Shown here one piece after another: positions 35,485 to 43,524 of a DNA stretch of 64,000 nt. The stretch covers positions 1-64,000 of the forward strand of contig CAMCFA010000003.1 of the NCBI GenBank assembly GCA_945873955.1, written 5' to 3'. The notes beneath the pieces are model-generated. The model saw only the letters and a list, made by a program, of their open reading frames with translations. It had not been told where the DNA came from and did no database searches. Numbering within the stretch: position 1 is the stretch's first letter; each line of letters opens with the position of its first letter. The DNA is from an uncultured Clostridia bacterium (GTDB taxonomy: Bacteria > Bacillota > Clostridia > Oscillospirales > Ruminococcaceae). Made by a program: the position numbers and the translations under genes.

Positions 35485-35530
35485 AGTCCCGCTTTCAAGA
35501 CGGATAACTCCGTTTTGCAAAGCGGGACTT
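35485..35530. terminator. Bidirectional terminator between galT and spoIIIAH
   Basis: An 11-bp stem AGTCCCGCTTT/AAAGCGGGACT encloses a 23-nt loop and separates two convergent genes. TTTGTTATT follows on the plus strand. Confidence 0.8.
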
Positions 35531-35535
35531 TGTTA

Positions 35536-36105
35536 TTAATTCACCTCAACGATAGTGATCTTGTCGTTCGCTATCTCCACCTCGGACAGCAGGGTGCTCT
35601 TGATCTTTGCCGCGCCCGCCGCGTCCAGACCGTCGGTCTTTACGATGATGTTCGCGCTGCTGTCGCTGAGATAGCACAGCGCGTCCTCAAAGCCCTGCGC
35701 CTTCAGCAGGCTCTCCACCTTGTTTTCGCTCTCTATGTAGCCGCCCATTTTCATTGCGTCCACCGCGACAGCGGAAAGTTCGTCCTGCGTGAGGTCGCCG
35801 CCCTGATACATGCTTTGCAGCACCTCCGCAGCCTCCTCGCGGCTGGTCTGCTTGTCAAGCCGCGCCTGCGCGAAGTAAGCGTCCGAGTCCGCGCTGCTGC
35901 TTACAAGATCCGCCTCGCCGTAGGTAGCCCCGGTCTGCCCGGACTCCACCAGCGCGCTGCCGCTCACCTCGGCGGAGGGCTCGGTAAGGTTCTGCTTCTT
36001 GCTGCCGGCGTATATGAAATTCACCGCCACCGCAGCTCCCAGAAGTACAGTCAGCCCCGCAGCCACCAGCTGCTTCTTGCCTAAGATAACATTCAGTCGT
36101 TTCAT
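35536..36105 (-). CDS. spoIIIAH: Stage III sporulation protein AH
   Basis: Mother-cell partner of SpoIIQ in the channel that spans the two spore membranes. 189 residues: an N-terminal membrane helix (about 9-30) and an outer domain with a ring-building motif of the YscJ/FliF type (about 100-189), containing KVESLLKAQGFEDALCYL and NIIVKTDGLDAAGAAKI. The ATG at 36105 is chosen because AAAGGA precedes it; the track TTG at 36123 has no box. Last gene of the spoIIIA operon. Confidence 0.92.
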   Translation of the reverse strand: MKRLNVILGKKQLVAAGLTVLLGAAVAVNFIYAGSKKQNLTEPSAEVSGSALVESGQTGATYGEADLVSSSADSDAYFAQARLDKQTSREEAAEVLQSMYQGGDLTQDELSAVAVDAMKMGGYIESENKVESLLKAQGFEDALCYLSDSSANIIVKTDGLDAAGAAKIKSTLLSEVEIANDKITIVEVN

Positions 36106-36124
36106 AGCGTTATTTCCTTTCAAA

Positions 36125-36661
36125 TCAGCTTGTTACATAAACCTTGGACACCCCGATATCCAGTACCCTTGCCGCAGTGTTCACCACCTTTTCCCGTATC
36201 AGCACATTGTCCGCGCCGCCGCACACCACCGCCACCCCGCGGACTCTCGGCAGGATAACGCTGGTCTCCAGCGCGTCCTTACCGCTGCCGGACAGCACAA
36301 TGCTGTTCTCGGTGCTGGTTTCGTCCGCAGAGCTGCTGGACTTGGTTTCCTCGGCGAAAACACGCTCGCTGGTACAGTCAAGCGTTACCATGACCTGCGG
36401 CGACGTTACGCCGTCGATCTGTGAGATTATCTCAGTCAGCCGGCGCTCCAGCTCCTGCTCCAGAGCCGCCGCGTCCTTGGCGGAATAGGTTTCCGTCTGC
36501 GCCGCGTCCGACTGCTTCGGAGTGAGCGTGCTCAAAAACAACAGCACAATCGCCGCTATCCCTGCAATGATCACGAACCTGCGCCAGCCGCCCTCGGAGA
36601 GCTTCGTCACAAAGCCGGATATCCTGCCCGAAAACAGTCCGCGCCCGGTCTGCCGTTCCAT
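36125..36661 (-). CDS. spoIIIAG: Stage III sporulation protein AG
   Basis: Ring-forming subunit of the SpoIIIA-SpoIIQ channel. About 178 residues: one membrane helix (about 29-46), a Ser/Asp-rich region, and a ring-building domain with the segment VRGVAVVCGGADNVLIREKVVNTAARVLDI that is diagnostic for SpoIIIAG. The ATG at 36661 has AAGGAG 8 nt upstream; the track GTG at 36670 overlaps the spoIIIAF stop. Length is shorter than the 229 residues of B. subtilis, with most of the difference in the linker. Confidence 0.9.
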   Translation of the reverse strand: MERQTGRGLFSGRISGFVTKLSEGGWRRFVIIAGIAAIVLLFLSTLTPKQSDAAQTETYSAKDAAALEQELERRLTEIISQIDGVTSPQVMVTLDCTSERVFAEETKSSSSADETSTENSIVLSGSGKDALETSVILPRVRGVAVVCGGADNVLIREKVVNTAARVLDIGVSKVYVTS

Positions 36662-36666
36662 CAGCG

Positions 36667-37134
36667 TCACTCCTTTACGATAACCTTTGTTTTGATCTCC
36701 GGCGGAAGCTCCGTGGAAAGCAGCTCCTCAGCGGCGGCTGCCTCCGAGCGCCGGCTTTCCTCAAAAACAAGCTCCACCTGTGTAATAGATATGCTGTACA
36801 ATCCCGAAATATTAACGGCAATGTGGATTTCCTTCGGATATATTTCGTGGGAATTCAGCAGCGCATACAGCTTGTCCGACATCTCAGAGCAGACCTTTTT
36901 CTGGAGGTCGCGGTTGATGTCGCCGGAAAAGCCGATGTAGTCCGCGCTGTCCTCGTAGCTGTACTGCGTCTTGTCAAAGCTGAAGTCCGCGCCCTTGACC
37001 GCGTTTATCCCCGCAAGAATGAATATCCCCGCGATAAGCAGCGAAATCTGCTTCGCAAAGCGGTTTTCCGGGACTATCAGCCGAAACAGCGCCGAAGCTA
37101 TCGCCGCCATGCAAACCGTAGAAAGAAACTGCAT
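36667..37134 (-). CDS. spoIIIAF: Stage III sporulation protein AF
   Basis: 155 residues: two membrane helices (about 3-20 and 29-48) with the family box IVPENRFAKQISLLIAGIFIL between them, then a cytoplasmic ring-building domain with KEIHIAVNI near its middle. Part of the SpoIIIA complex. It lies 12 nt after spoIIIAE. Confidence 0.9.
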   Translation of the reverse strand: MQFLSTVCMAAIASALFRLIVPENRFAKQISLLIAGIFILAGINAVKGADFSFDKTQYSYEDSADYIGFSGDINRDLQKKVCSEMSDKLYALLNSHEIYPKEIHIAVNISGLYSISITQVELVFEESRRSEAAAAEELLSTELPPEIKTKVIVKE

Positions 37135-37146
37135 GAACTCACCCCC

Positions 37147-38271
37147 TCACGCCGTGCCGCTGCCTATCGCCAGCATAATTACCGCCGAAATGGTGTTCAG
37201 CAGCAGAAAGCAGACTATCACCGCCATGATTATCGCCATGACAGAGCCGCTCGCCCGGAACAGCGCGGAAAGCTCGCTCACCCCGAACACGTCGCTGAGC
37301 GCCTCCGCCACGGAAAGCGCCATGCGGTAGCACACCACCGTGATAAGCGTCGGAAGTATTATCGCCAGCGCCGCGACGATACCGTATGTACCTATCGAGC
37401 AGTGCAGCAGCGACAGACTCGCGTGGACTGTGTTCACCGCGTCGGAGATAGTCCCGCCCACTATCGGCACGCCGTTTGACACCGCGAACTTCGCCGTGCG
37501 TATCAGCACGCTGTCCGCAGAGTTCTTGACGAAGGTCTGCGCCGAAAGTATGCTCATGAACACCGTCATCAGCAGCGACAGCCCCCACACCGCCCATTTT
37601 TTAATCAACTCCCCCAGCTTTGAGATGTTCAGCTCCGGGTGTATCGCCCCGGTCACCGAAAGTCCCATAACAGTGCCGCAGACCGGCACCAGGAAATTCA
37701 CCGCGAGCTGCGAAAAGAGCTGCGCCGCGCCGAGGGTCACGGTGTTCGACGCCGAAGCCGCGGCAGCCTTCCCCATTGCCGCGATTATACCCGCGAATAC
37801 CGGCACGAACACCAGCATGAACTCCGAAGCCGCCTGCAATACTTTCAGCGTGTCCGATAAAGCCCCGGATATCGCCGCCGAGGTCATTCCCGCCCCGGCG
37901 AGGACTCCCACCGCCGAAAACACCCCGGACATTCCCCCGGCTTGTCCGGCGGTATCGGCGTAGCTCCGGGAGAGGGCGCACAGCAGCACTATCCCCGCCA
38001 GAGCCGCCAGCAGCCGCAGCGGACCCAGCGCCCGGTCAAGTATCTGCTCCTTCAGGAAATTCAGCACTCCGTCTATCGAAAGCGCAGCCGCGCCGTTGTT
38101 GTCCGGGGTGATACCGCTGTCCTCCAGTATCTGCGAAGCCTCCGGCGGAAGCGCGTCCGCAAGGGAGTCCCCGTAGCTTTCGTACCCCTCTGCCGAGGCG
38201 CTGCCGCAGAGAATCACCGCCGCCGCAGCTATCAGCAGTATTTTCAGCAATAGAAGCGCAATCCGGCGCAT
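37147..38271 (-). CDS. spoIIIAE: Stage III sporulation protein AE
   Basis: Polytopic membrane component of the SpoIIIA complex. 374 residues with an N-terminal signal-like helix (about 5-27) and eight or so membrane helices. The conserved loop FAVSNGVPIVGGTISDAVNTV is diagnostic, with Val-Pro-Ile-Val-Gly-Gly exactly kept. AAGGACTGATAAA precedes the ATG. Follows spoIIIAD by 22 nt. Confidence 0.95.
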   Translation of the reverse strand: MRRIALLLLKILLIAAAAVILCGSASAEGYESYGDSLADALPPEASQILEDSGITPDNNGAAALSIDGVLNFLKEQILDRALGPLRLLAALAGIVLLCALSRSYADTAGQAGGMSGVFSAVGVLAGAGMTSAAISGALSDTLKVLQAASEFMLVFVPVFAGIIAAMGKAAAASASNTVTLGAAQLFSQLAVNFLVPVCGTVMGLSVTGAIHPELNISKLGELIKKWAVWGLSLLMTVFMSILSAQTFVKNSADSVLIRTAKFAVSNGVPIVGGTISDAVNTVHASLSLLHCSIGTYGIVAALAIILPTLITVVCYRMALSVAEALSDVFGVSELSALFRASGSVMAIIMAVIVCFLLLNTISAVIMLAIGSGTA

Positions 38272-38293
38272 TTTATCAGTCCTTTCTATTGAC

Positions 38294-38680
38294 TTACCCC
38301 AGCAGCTCCGTCACTATCTCCGTCAGCGCGGAGAACACCGGCAGCGATATCACCACCACCGCCGCCTTTCCCGCAAGCTCTATCTTTGAGGCGATAGCGC
38401 TTTCCCCGGCGTCCTTGCAGCAGTCAGAGCCAAGCTGAGTTATGTAACACACCGCCAGCGCCTTGAACAGCGTCCTTGCATAGCCGCCGTCCAGTCCCGC
38501 CGCCGTGGTAAGGCTGGATATCATTTCCGCGCAGGGCTTCAGCATTGATATCACCGCCAGCATAATGATAACGCCGCAGGCTATGCTGATACCAAGCGCC
38601 ATCTCCGGCTTGTACTGCCGGACGATAATGCAAAGCACCGCCGACAGCACCGCCAGCCCCACGAGTGACGTTATGTCCAC
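38294..38680 (-). CDS. spoIIIAD: Stage III sporulation protein AD
   Basis: About 128 residues, four membrane helices, starting at GTG (38680) to give MDITSLVGLAVLSAV, the usual start of this family, with GGGGGTG 5 nt upstream. The ATG at 38716 used by the track also has a good AGAGG box and would add 12 residues outside the family; either is possible. The conserved middle EMALGISIACGVIIML and the second half LGSDCCKDAGESAIASKIELAGKA are present. Confidence 0.9.
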   Translation of the reverse strand: MDITSLVGLAVLSAVLCIIVRQYKPEMALGISIACGVIIMLAVISMLKPCAEMISSLTTAAGLDGGYARTLFKALAVCYITQLGSDCCKDAGESAIASKIELAGKAAVVVISLPVFSALTEIVTELLG

Positions 38681-38726
38681 AGTATCACCCCCGGTAATCC
38701 CGCTGCGTACAGACATCTGTTCCTCT

Positions 38727-38924
38727 CTACCACAAGCCGAACACGGATTTAATCGTGCCGAAAAGCTCGTCTATCGCCGGTATTATCATCATCAGCACTA
38801 TCACCAGACCCGCCACCGTAAGCATCATTGCCTGCTCGTCATGGTCGGTCTTTTTAAGTATCTGATTCAGCACCGCCACGATTATTCCCACGGCAGCTAT
38901 TTTGAATATAAGGTCAAGCTCCAT
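38727..38924 (-). CDS. spoIIIAC: Stage III sporulation protein AC
   Basis: 65-residue protein with two membrane helices (about 5-25 and 33-55). It has the family sequence IFKIAAVGIIVAVLNQILKK, followed by D-x-D-E-Q-A, which matches SpoIIIAC closely. It lies 32 nt downstream of the spoIIIAB stop. Confidence 0.94.
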   Translation of the reverse strand: MELDLIFKIAAVGIIVAVLNQILKKTDHDEQAMMLTVAGLVIVLMMIIPAIDELFGTIKSVFGLW

Positions 38925-38956
38925 AGTCGCCCCTTAATACGTCGTAATTTTCGCTC

Positions 38957-39445
38957 TCACAGCAGCATGACCGCCGCGCCCAGCCCCGCCAGTACCCCGC
39001 CGGAGCGGTACAGCCTGCCCTTCTGCTCCGATATTTTCTCCGCCTGCTGATACAGCATGTCCAGCCGGGCGGCGTACAGCTTCAGCAGCGAAAGCTGGCT
39101 CTCCGCCGGGCAGGTGCCTAATTCCCGCCCCAGCTCGGACATCAGCTCCGCCTCCTCGCTGCCGCAGTGCGGAAGCTCCGCCAGCCGCGTGACCGCGCAG
39201 CTCCACGCCTGCCGGATATCCGGTTCTTCCTCCACGCAGCAGCGCAGCAGCTCTCCGAACTCCCCCTGCCCCAGCCGCGCCAGCTCGTCCAGCGTGGGCG
39301 CGGTGCAGGCTATCTCAATGGAGTAATGCTCCACCAGCAGCCGCAGCCCGGATATCAGCGCGCAGCGCCGTTTCAGCAGGATACTCCTGCGGCAGCCCCA
39401 GAGGGTGCATACCAGCAGTATCACCAGTCCCGCAGCTACCCTCAT
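38957..39445 (-). CDS. spoIIIAB: Stage III sporulation protein AB
   Basis: 162 residues: an N-terminal membrane helix (about 4-20), a central helical cytoplasmic bundle with the family markers LRLLVEHYSIEIACTAPTLDEL and ELGRELGTCP...QLSLLKLY, and a C-terminal hydrophobic stretch. Distantly related to type II secretion F proteins. The ATG overlaps the spoIIIAA stop by 4 nt. Confidence 0.9.
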   Translation of the reverse strand: MRVAAGLVILLVCTLWGCRRSILLKRRCALISGLRLLVEHYSIEIACTAPTLDELARLGQGEFGELLRCCVEEEPDIRQAWSCAVTRLAELPHCGSEEAELMSELGRELGTCPAESQLSLLKLYAARLDMLYQQAEKISEQKGRLYRSGGVLAGLGAAVMLL

Positions 39446-40329
39446 AGCGCACGCTCCGACAGCTCAGCTATCTCTGAAAGCCGCCCCAGCTCCCCCAGAA
39501 GCGCCGCCTTATCGAACAGCGGCAACAGCCCCGCAAGCGCCGGACGGCGTTTCAGCTCTCTGATACTGCCCGCGTGGGCGCTTACCGCCAGCTTAACGCC
39601 GCAGTTCATGCACTGCCGGACTGCCTCGGCGTCGTCGCCTATCTCGTCGCATATAATTATCTCCGGGCTGAGGGAACGCAGCGCGCACATTATCCCGTCC
39701 GACTTTGAGTAGCCGTTGAGCACGTCTGTGTTTTCGCCGACGTCCAGCGCGGGAACTCCACCGTGAACGCCCGCCAGCTCGCCGCGGCTGTCCACCACGG
39801 CGACCCGGTGTTCCTGCCCCAGTATCCTAGCCATGTCGCGAAGCACCGTGGTCTTGCCGGAAAGCGGCTTCCCGCAGACTATCAGGGAGCAAAGCCCCTC
39901 CGCGAACGCCCTGCGGCAGAGCAGCTCAGCACAGCCCCTTACCTGCCGCGGGAATCTGATGTTCAGCGAAGAAATATCCCGCAGCGCGGTGAGCCTGCCC
40001 TCCTGTATCACCGCAGTCCCGCAGAATCCCACACGCCCGCCTCCGGGCAGCGTGATGTAGCCCTCTGCTATCTCCCTTGCAAAGCTGTGCACCGAATTTC
40101 TGCAAAGCTCCAGAAAGCACTCGCTGATGTCCTCCTGTGAAAACGGCGGCGAGCATGGGATATTCCGCCCGTCAAGGGTGACTGCATAAGCCGGGCGGTT
40201 TGTCCGCAGGCGTATTTCCGCCACCTGCTCCAGCCCGCCCGCCGGGAGAGTTATCTTCTGTGCCGCCCGTTTCAGCGGCACGCTGTTTGTCCTCAGCTGC
40301 CTTTCACCGGCAGTTTTTGCGGCGATCAT
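39442..40329 (-). CDS. spoIIIAA: Stage III sporulation protein AA (secretion ATPase)
   Basis: Cytoplasmic ATPase of the SpoIIIA complex, related to type II/IV secretion motors. 295 residues with Walker A CGKPLSGKTTVLRD (about 170-183), Walker B PEIIICDEIGD and the preceding VDSRGELAG. The ATG at 40329 has AGGAGG 8 nt upstream and gives MIAAKTAGERQL; the longer track start at 40386 has no box and runs back into the possible promoter region. First gene of the eight-gene operon. Confidence 0.93.
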   Translation of the reverse strand: MIAAKTAGERQLRTNSVPLKRAAQKITLPAGGLEQVAEIRLRTNRPAYAVTLDGRNIPCSPPFSQEDISECFLELCRNSVHSFAREIAEGYITLPGGGRVGFCGTAVIQEGRLTALRDISSLNIRFPRQVRGCAELLCRRAFAEGLCSLIVCGKPLSGKTTVLRDMARILGQEHRVAVVDSRGELAGVHGGVPALDVGENTDVLNGYSKSDGIMCALRSLSPEIIICDEIGDDAEAVRQCMNCGVKLAVSAHAGSIRELKRRPALAGLLPLFDKAALLGELGRLSEIAELSERAL

Positions 40330-40362
40330 AAGCCATTCCTCCTGTTTTGTTCCGTTTGTAAG

Positions 40363-40391
40363 ATGATATGTGGAACTTGTCCGCAATAGAA
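40363..40391 (-). promoter_or_regulatory. Possible sigma-E promoter of spoIIIA
   Basis: On the minus strand TTCTATT, 14 nt, CATATCAT. The second box matches the sigma-E -10 consensus CATACAHT at six of eight positions and the spacing is right, but the -35 box is weak. It would start transcription about 27 nt before the start codon. No sigma-A promoter is visible here, which fits mother-cell control. Confidence 0.4.
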
Positions 40392-40501
40392 CCGCCGCCG
40401 GTAAAAATTACCGCTTAGCCGGCAATGCTTCTCAAATACCCATGCTGTGGGAAATATGAGAAAGACGATTAATTTATGGGACAAATTCACGAATATGTCC
40501 T

Positions 40502-40529
40502 TTGCATTCCCGCCGAAATCCGCTATAAT
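40502..40529 (+). promoter_or_regulatory. Sigma-A promoter of the plsY-like gene
   Basis: TTGCAT, 16 nt, TATAAT, about 47 nt before the ATG at 40576. Confidence 0.7.
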
Positions 40530-40575
40530 ATTATTATAGAGTATTCTACTCATTTGTGGGAAAGGGGTCGATTTG

Positions 40576-41190
40576 ATGAATATTATGAGAACATTTATAT
40601 TCTCTGTAATAGGTTATCTGCTGGGCGGACTGCTGTTCGCAAGGTATTTCAGCAATTTATTCTGCGGCAAGGACGTCACTGTACAGGGTGAGGACAAAAA
40701 TCCCGGCACGTTCAACGCGTACACCTACGGGGGCTTCTGGTGCGGCGCGCTTACGCTGATATGCGACCTGCTGAAAGGCTTCCTGCCGGTGTTCCTGTAT
40801 GCCCGCCTTGCCGGAACACGGTCGCTGGGTCTGGTGCTGGTAATGGCTGCGCCGATACTCGGACATATTTTTCCTATCTGGCATAAATTCAACGGAGGAA
40901 AAGGTATCGCTGTGTCCTTCGGCGTGCTGCTGGGGCTTGCCCCGAACATGCTTCCGGTGCTTACCCTCGCGATTACATACCTGTTCCTGTCCTTCGTAAT
41001 AAAGATAAACCCGCACTTCTACCGCATAATCCTCACCTATGCGCTGACGGTGCTTATCGTTATAGTTTCCACCCCGGATCTTGCGGTGATACTCGGCTGC
41101 ATGGCGGTAGCTGCGGGGGTAGTCATCAAGCATATCAGCGTGCGCGACACCGACGAGAAAATGCAGGTCAAGGCGCTGTGGAAACGGTAA
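40576..41190 (+). CDS. PlsY-like glycerol-3-phosphate acyltransferase, diverged
   Basis: 204 residues with five to six membrane helices and the PlsY layout. Motif 2 is well kept (FNGGKGIAVSFGVLLGL) and the GHIFPIWHKF stretch is typical. Motif 1, normally GSGNxGATN, reads GEDKNPGTFNAYTYGG, so the serine is lost but N-x-G...N remains. The C-terminal motif is also altered (IKHISVRDTDEKM, without the usual RHxxNI). It may be a Clostridia paralog with another acyl acceptor or activity. The ATG at 40576 is preferred to the TTG at 40573. Confidence 0.8.
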   Translation: MNIMRTFIFSVIGYLLGGLLFARYFSNLFCGKDVTVQGEDKNPGTFNAYTYGGFWCGALTLICDLLKGFLPVFLYARLAGTRSLGLVLVMAAPILGHIFPIWHKFNGGKGIAVSFGVLLGLAPNMLPVLTLAITYLFLSFVIKINPHFYRIILTYALTVLIVIVSTPDLAVILGCMAVAAGVVIKHISVRDTDEKMQVKALWKR

Positions 41191-41208
41191 ATGCGAATAT
41201 ACAAAAAA

Positions 41209-41238
41209 GCAGCTTTTGATGTACATATCAAAAACTGC
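41209..41238 (+). terminator. Intrinsic terminator after the plsY-like gene
   Basis: GCAG-c-TTTTGAT pairs with ATCAAAA-a-CTGC around a GTACAT loop. It is AT-rich and followed by a mixed A/T stretch. Confidence 0.55.
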
Positions 41239-41258
41239 TCAGCTTGTAAAAAATTCTG

Positions 41259-41297
41259 ACAGCCTTAGAAAACGCAGAGTTTCTCAGGCTGTTTCTA
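41259..41297. terminator. Bidirectional terminator between plsY-like and bile-salt hydrolase genes
   Basis: ACAGCCT/AGGCTGT with an inner AGAAA/TTTCT stem. TTTCTATATTT follows on the plus strand and AGAATTTTTTAC on the minus strand. Confidence 0.75.
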
Positions 41298-41318
41298 TAT
41301 TTAAATCAATTATTTAAA

Positions 41319-42293
41319 TCAATTCTGGAACTTTATCTGCTCGCCGGTTATCGGCTTGTACCGCGCCAGCGCCGAACCGTCAAGCTGCTCCCGGTGCATG
41401 TCTACCGCGGAGATCTGGTGGTTCTCATAGGTGTTGTAGTAGTAGATACCCTTGTCGGCATTGCAGCAGGAGGTGTAGATAGTGATCTCGTACTTACCCT
41501 CGCCTAAATGGCAGCAGCCCCGCTGCTGGTCTACCGCCCCCAAGATGTGGAAGAACTGGCTCACGCTCTCCTGATCGGAGCTGCCGGAAAGGGAGTTCAT
41601 CTTGACGAACGCCGCCCGGATAAACCTCGACTGGGAGGAAAGATCCCCCGGAAGCCCCATTGCGCCCATTCCGCGGCTGTAAGCCCTCAGCGGGAGCTTG
41701 TCGGAAAAGTTGTTCTGCGGATTGTCCGGGGACAGGTACATATAGTTGTTAAGGCTGAAAAGCTGCTCGTCAAAGGGCGGATTGTTCGTCAGCACACCGA
41801 CGGGATTGTCGTATATCCGTATCCCCTCCTCCACCGACTCCACAGTAATAGCCTCGGTCTTGTCGGCAACTATCCAGTGAAGCTGCGCACAGGGCAGCTT
41901 GTCGCTGAACGGGATATTTGTGATGTTTATCTTCTCCAGCAGCGCCCTTGCCTCCCGGACAGTACCGCACTGCGCCAGCAGCCACGGTATCAGCTCAAAC
42001 TGCGCAACATTGTCCTTTCCCGGTATGACGTCGCGGTAATGCGCGTTCCCTACGAAATTCAGCCCCGCAACGCACAGCCCGCGCTCGTTCATTGCGTCGT
42101 AATACAGCGGGAAATTATCCGCGACATGCGCCATTCCCACCATTGCGTAATGCTCCTTAATGCCGCCCATTGAGCGGAATTCAAACGGGTAGTTCCGGGG
42201 AGTTACCGTTATCTCGTCGCCGTATGAAAACTCATAGTCCAGCGTCCTGCCGAAGTAAAAATCCTCTGTTTTATATGTCGCAGCGGTACACAT
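41319..42293 (-). CDS. bsh: Conjugated bile-salt hydrolase (choloylglycine hydrolase)
   Basis: Cleaves the amide bond of glycine- or taurine-conjugated bile acids. 324 residues, an Ntn hydrolase whose Cys2 becomes the N-terminal nucleophile after Met removal. All classical catalytic residues are seen: Cys2, Arg16, Asp19, Asn79 (in GLNFVGN), Asn170/171 (LTNNPPF) and Arg223 (SQSRFIRAAF). The SRGMGAMGLPGDLSS segment is typical. No signal peptide. Its own promoter suggests a single-gene transcript. The closest alternative in the family is penicillin V acylase, which the GLNF motif and the whole pattern disfavour. Confidence 0.93.
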   Translation of the reverse strand: MCTAATYKTEDFYFGRTLDYEFSYGDEITVTPRNYPFEFRSMGGIKEHYAMVGMAHVADNFPLYYDAMNERGLCVAGLNFVGNAHYRDVIPGKDNVAQFELIPWLLAQCGTVREARALLEKINITNIPFSDKLPCAQLHWIVADKTEAITVESVEEGIRIYDNPVGVLTNNPPFDEQLFSLNNYMYLSPDNPQNNFSDKLPLRAYSRGMGAMGLPGDLSSQSRFIRAAFVKMNSLSGSSDQESVSQFFHILGAVDQQRGCCHLGEGKYEITIYTSCCNADKGIYYYNTYENHQISAVDMHREQLDGSALARYKPITGEQIKFQN

Positions 42294-42330
42294 TTTTAAC
42301 AGTCCTCCTGTTGAAATACTGGTCGATTAT

Positions 42331-42359
42331 AGTATATCACAAAATCCAGCCGATATCAA
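42331..42359 (-). promoter_or_regulatory. Sigma-A promoter of the bile-salt hydrolase gene
   Basis: On the minus strand TTGATA, 17 nt, TATACT, about 38 nt before the ATG, which has CAGGAGGAC upstream. Confidence 0.8.
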
Positions 42360-42415
42360 TGATCCGCAGTTATTTCTCAGAGATATTAGACATTTACGGC
42401 GAAAAATGTATCGTA

Positions 42416-43507
42416 TCAGCAATAAGCCGCCGCCACAAGGTGCAGCTCCTTGTTTTCGTCGCCGCGTTCGGTTTCCAGCCGGAGAGTGCGCAGCCGCTTC
42501 TCCCTCTCCGACATGACAAGGTCTGCGCACGGGTTGTTCCAGCCGAACAGCCCGTACCCGCTGAACCCGCCGACCCGCTTCCCGTCCGACAGCAGCTCTG
42601 CAGCGGCGAAGTCCTTATCCTTGTTCTTGATGTACATCACGACCACCTGTGAGCATTCGCACTGCGCCTCGAACACCAGCCGGTCGTGGTTCTTGAGCTT
42701 GCTGCGGCAGACTCTGAACTGCCTGTCCGGGCATTCCGTGTCCTCGCAGGTGAAGGCGGTCAGCTCCGCCAGATCGAACAGCCGCAGCCCCTCGAACCGG
42801 GCGGCGGTCACTGCGTGGGGCATGGGCAGCTCCGGGGCGTTCTCCTCAATGCTCCGCTCGATAGTCCGCATAATGCACTTTGCAATGAACTCCTGCCCGT
42901 CAACATGCGGGTGTCCCTCGTCCTCGGTGTAGACGTCCATTGGCAGCACGCCGGAGGTTATGAGCGGGTACACCGACCCCAGCAGCCCCGTCATGGGCAG
43001 CCCGTAATGCTTCGCAAAATGCAGCATATATTCCTGACAGGAGTAGCCCTCCCGGTTGAACACCGCCACCGGAAGTATCACCGGCTTCCAGTCGAACGAA
43101 AGCAGCATACGCAGCAGGCTCTCGTACTTCTCCAGCCCGATAGGGTGGCTTTCCTCGTTAATGGAATAATCCAGCACCACAATGTCCGGCTTGAACTCCG
43201 GTATGAGCATTTGCGCGACCAGCATTCCCGTCAGAGAGTTCGTGCCGGAAACCGCCATGTTCCGTATCTCGACCCGCGCACCGGTCTTTTCCTCCAGCAG
43301 TTCCTTCATGAATTCCGGAAACGCCTTTCCAACGCCGTCCGCCACAGCGTGATAGCCTATGGTTATCGAAGCGCCCAGAAATGCCACTTTTATCTCTTTG
43401 CCGGAAAGTATCTCCCTCAGCCGTTCGCCGCACGCGGTGTTTATCACGGATTTTTCGGCAGTTTCGTTGTAAAGCTGCTCCCCCAGAGCCTCTAAAAGCG
43501 TTTTCAT
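42416..43507 (-). CDS. SGNH/GDSL hydrolase family protein
   Basis: 363 residues, no signal peptide. Block I is IKVAFLGASITIGYHAV with Ser (about residue 47), block III is AVSGTNSLTG with Asn, and block V is EGHPHVDGQEF with the Asp/His pair. Block II glycine is in the NMAVSG region. Such enzymes are esterases or lipases acting on acyl or acetyl groups, often on sugars. A C-terminal beta-rich part (about 240-363) follows. It is 17 nt after the LysR gene and probably co-transcribed with it. Confidence 0.82.
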   Translation of the reverse strand: MKTLLEALGEQLYNETAEKSVINTACGERLREILSGKEIKVAFLGASITIGYHAVADGVGKAFPEFMKELLEEKTGARVEIRNMAVSGTNSLTGMLVAQMLIPEFKPDIVVLDYSINEESHPIGLEKYESLLRMLLSFDWKPVILPVAVFNREGYSCQEYMLHFAKHYGLPMTGLLGSVYPLITSGVLPMDVYTEDEGHPHVDGQEFIAKCIMRTIERSIEENAPELPMPHAVTAARFEGLRLFDLAELTAFTCEDTECPDRQFRVCRSKLKNHDRLVFEAQCECSQVVVMYIKNKDKDFAAAELLSDGKRVGGFSGYGLFGWNNPCADLVMSEREKRLRTLRLETERGDENKELHLVAAAYC

Positions 43508-43524
43508 TCAAAGCTCCTCCCCTG

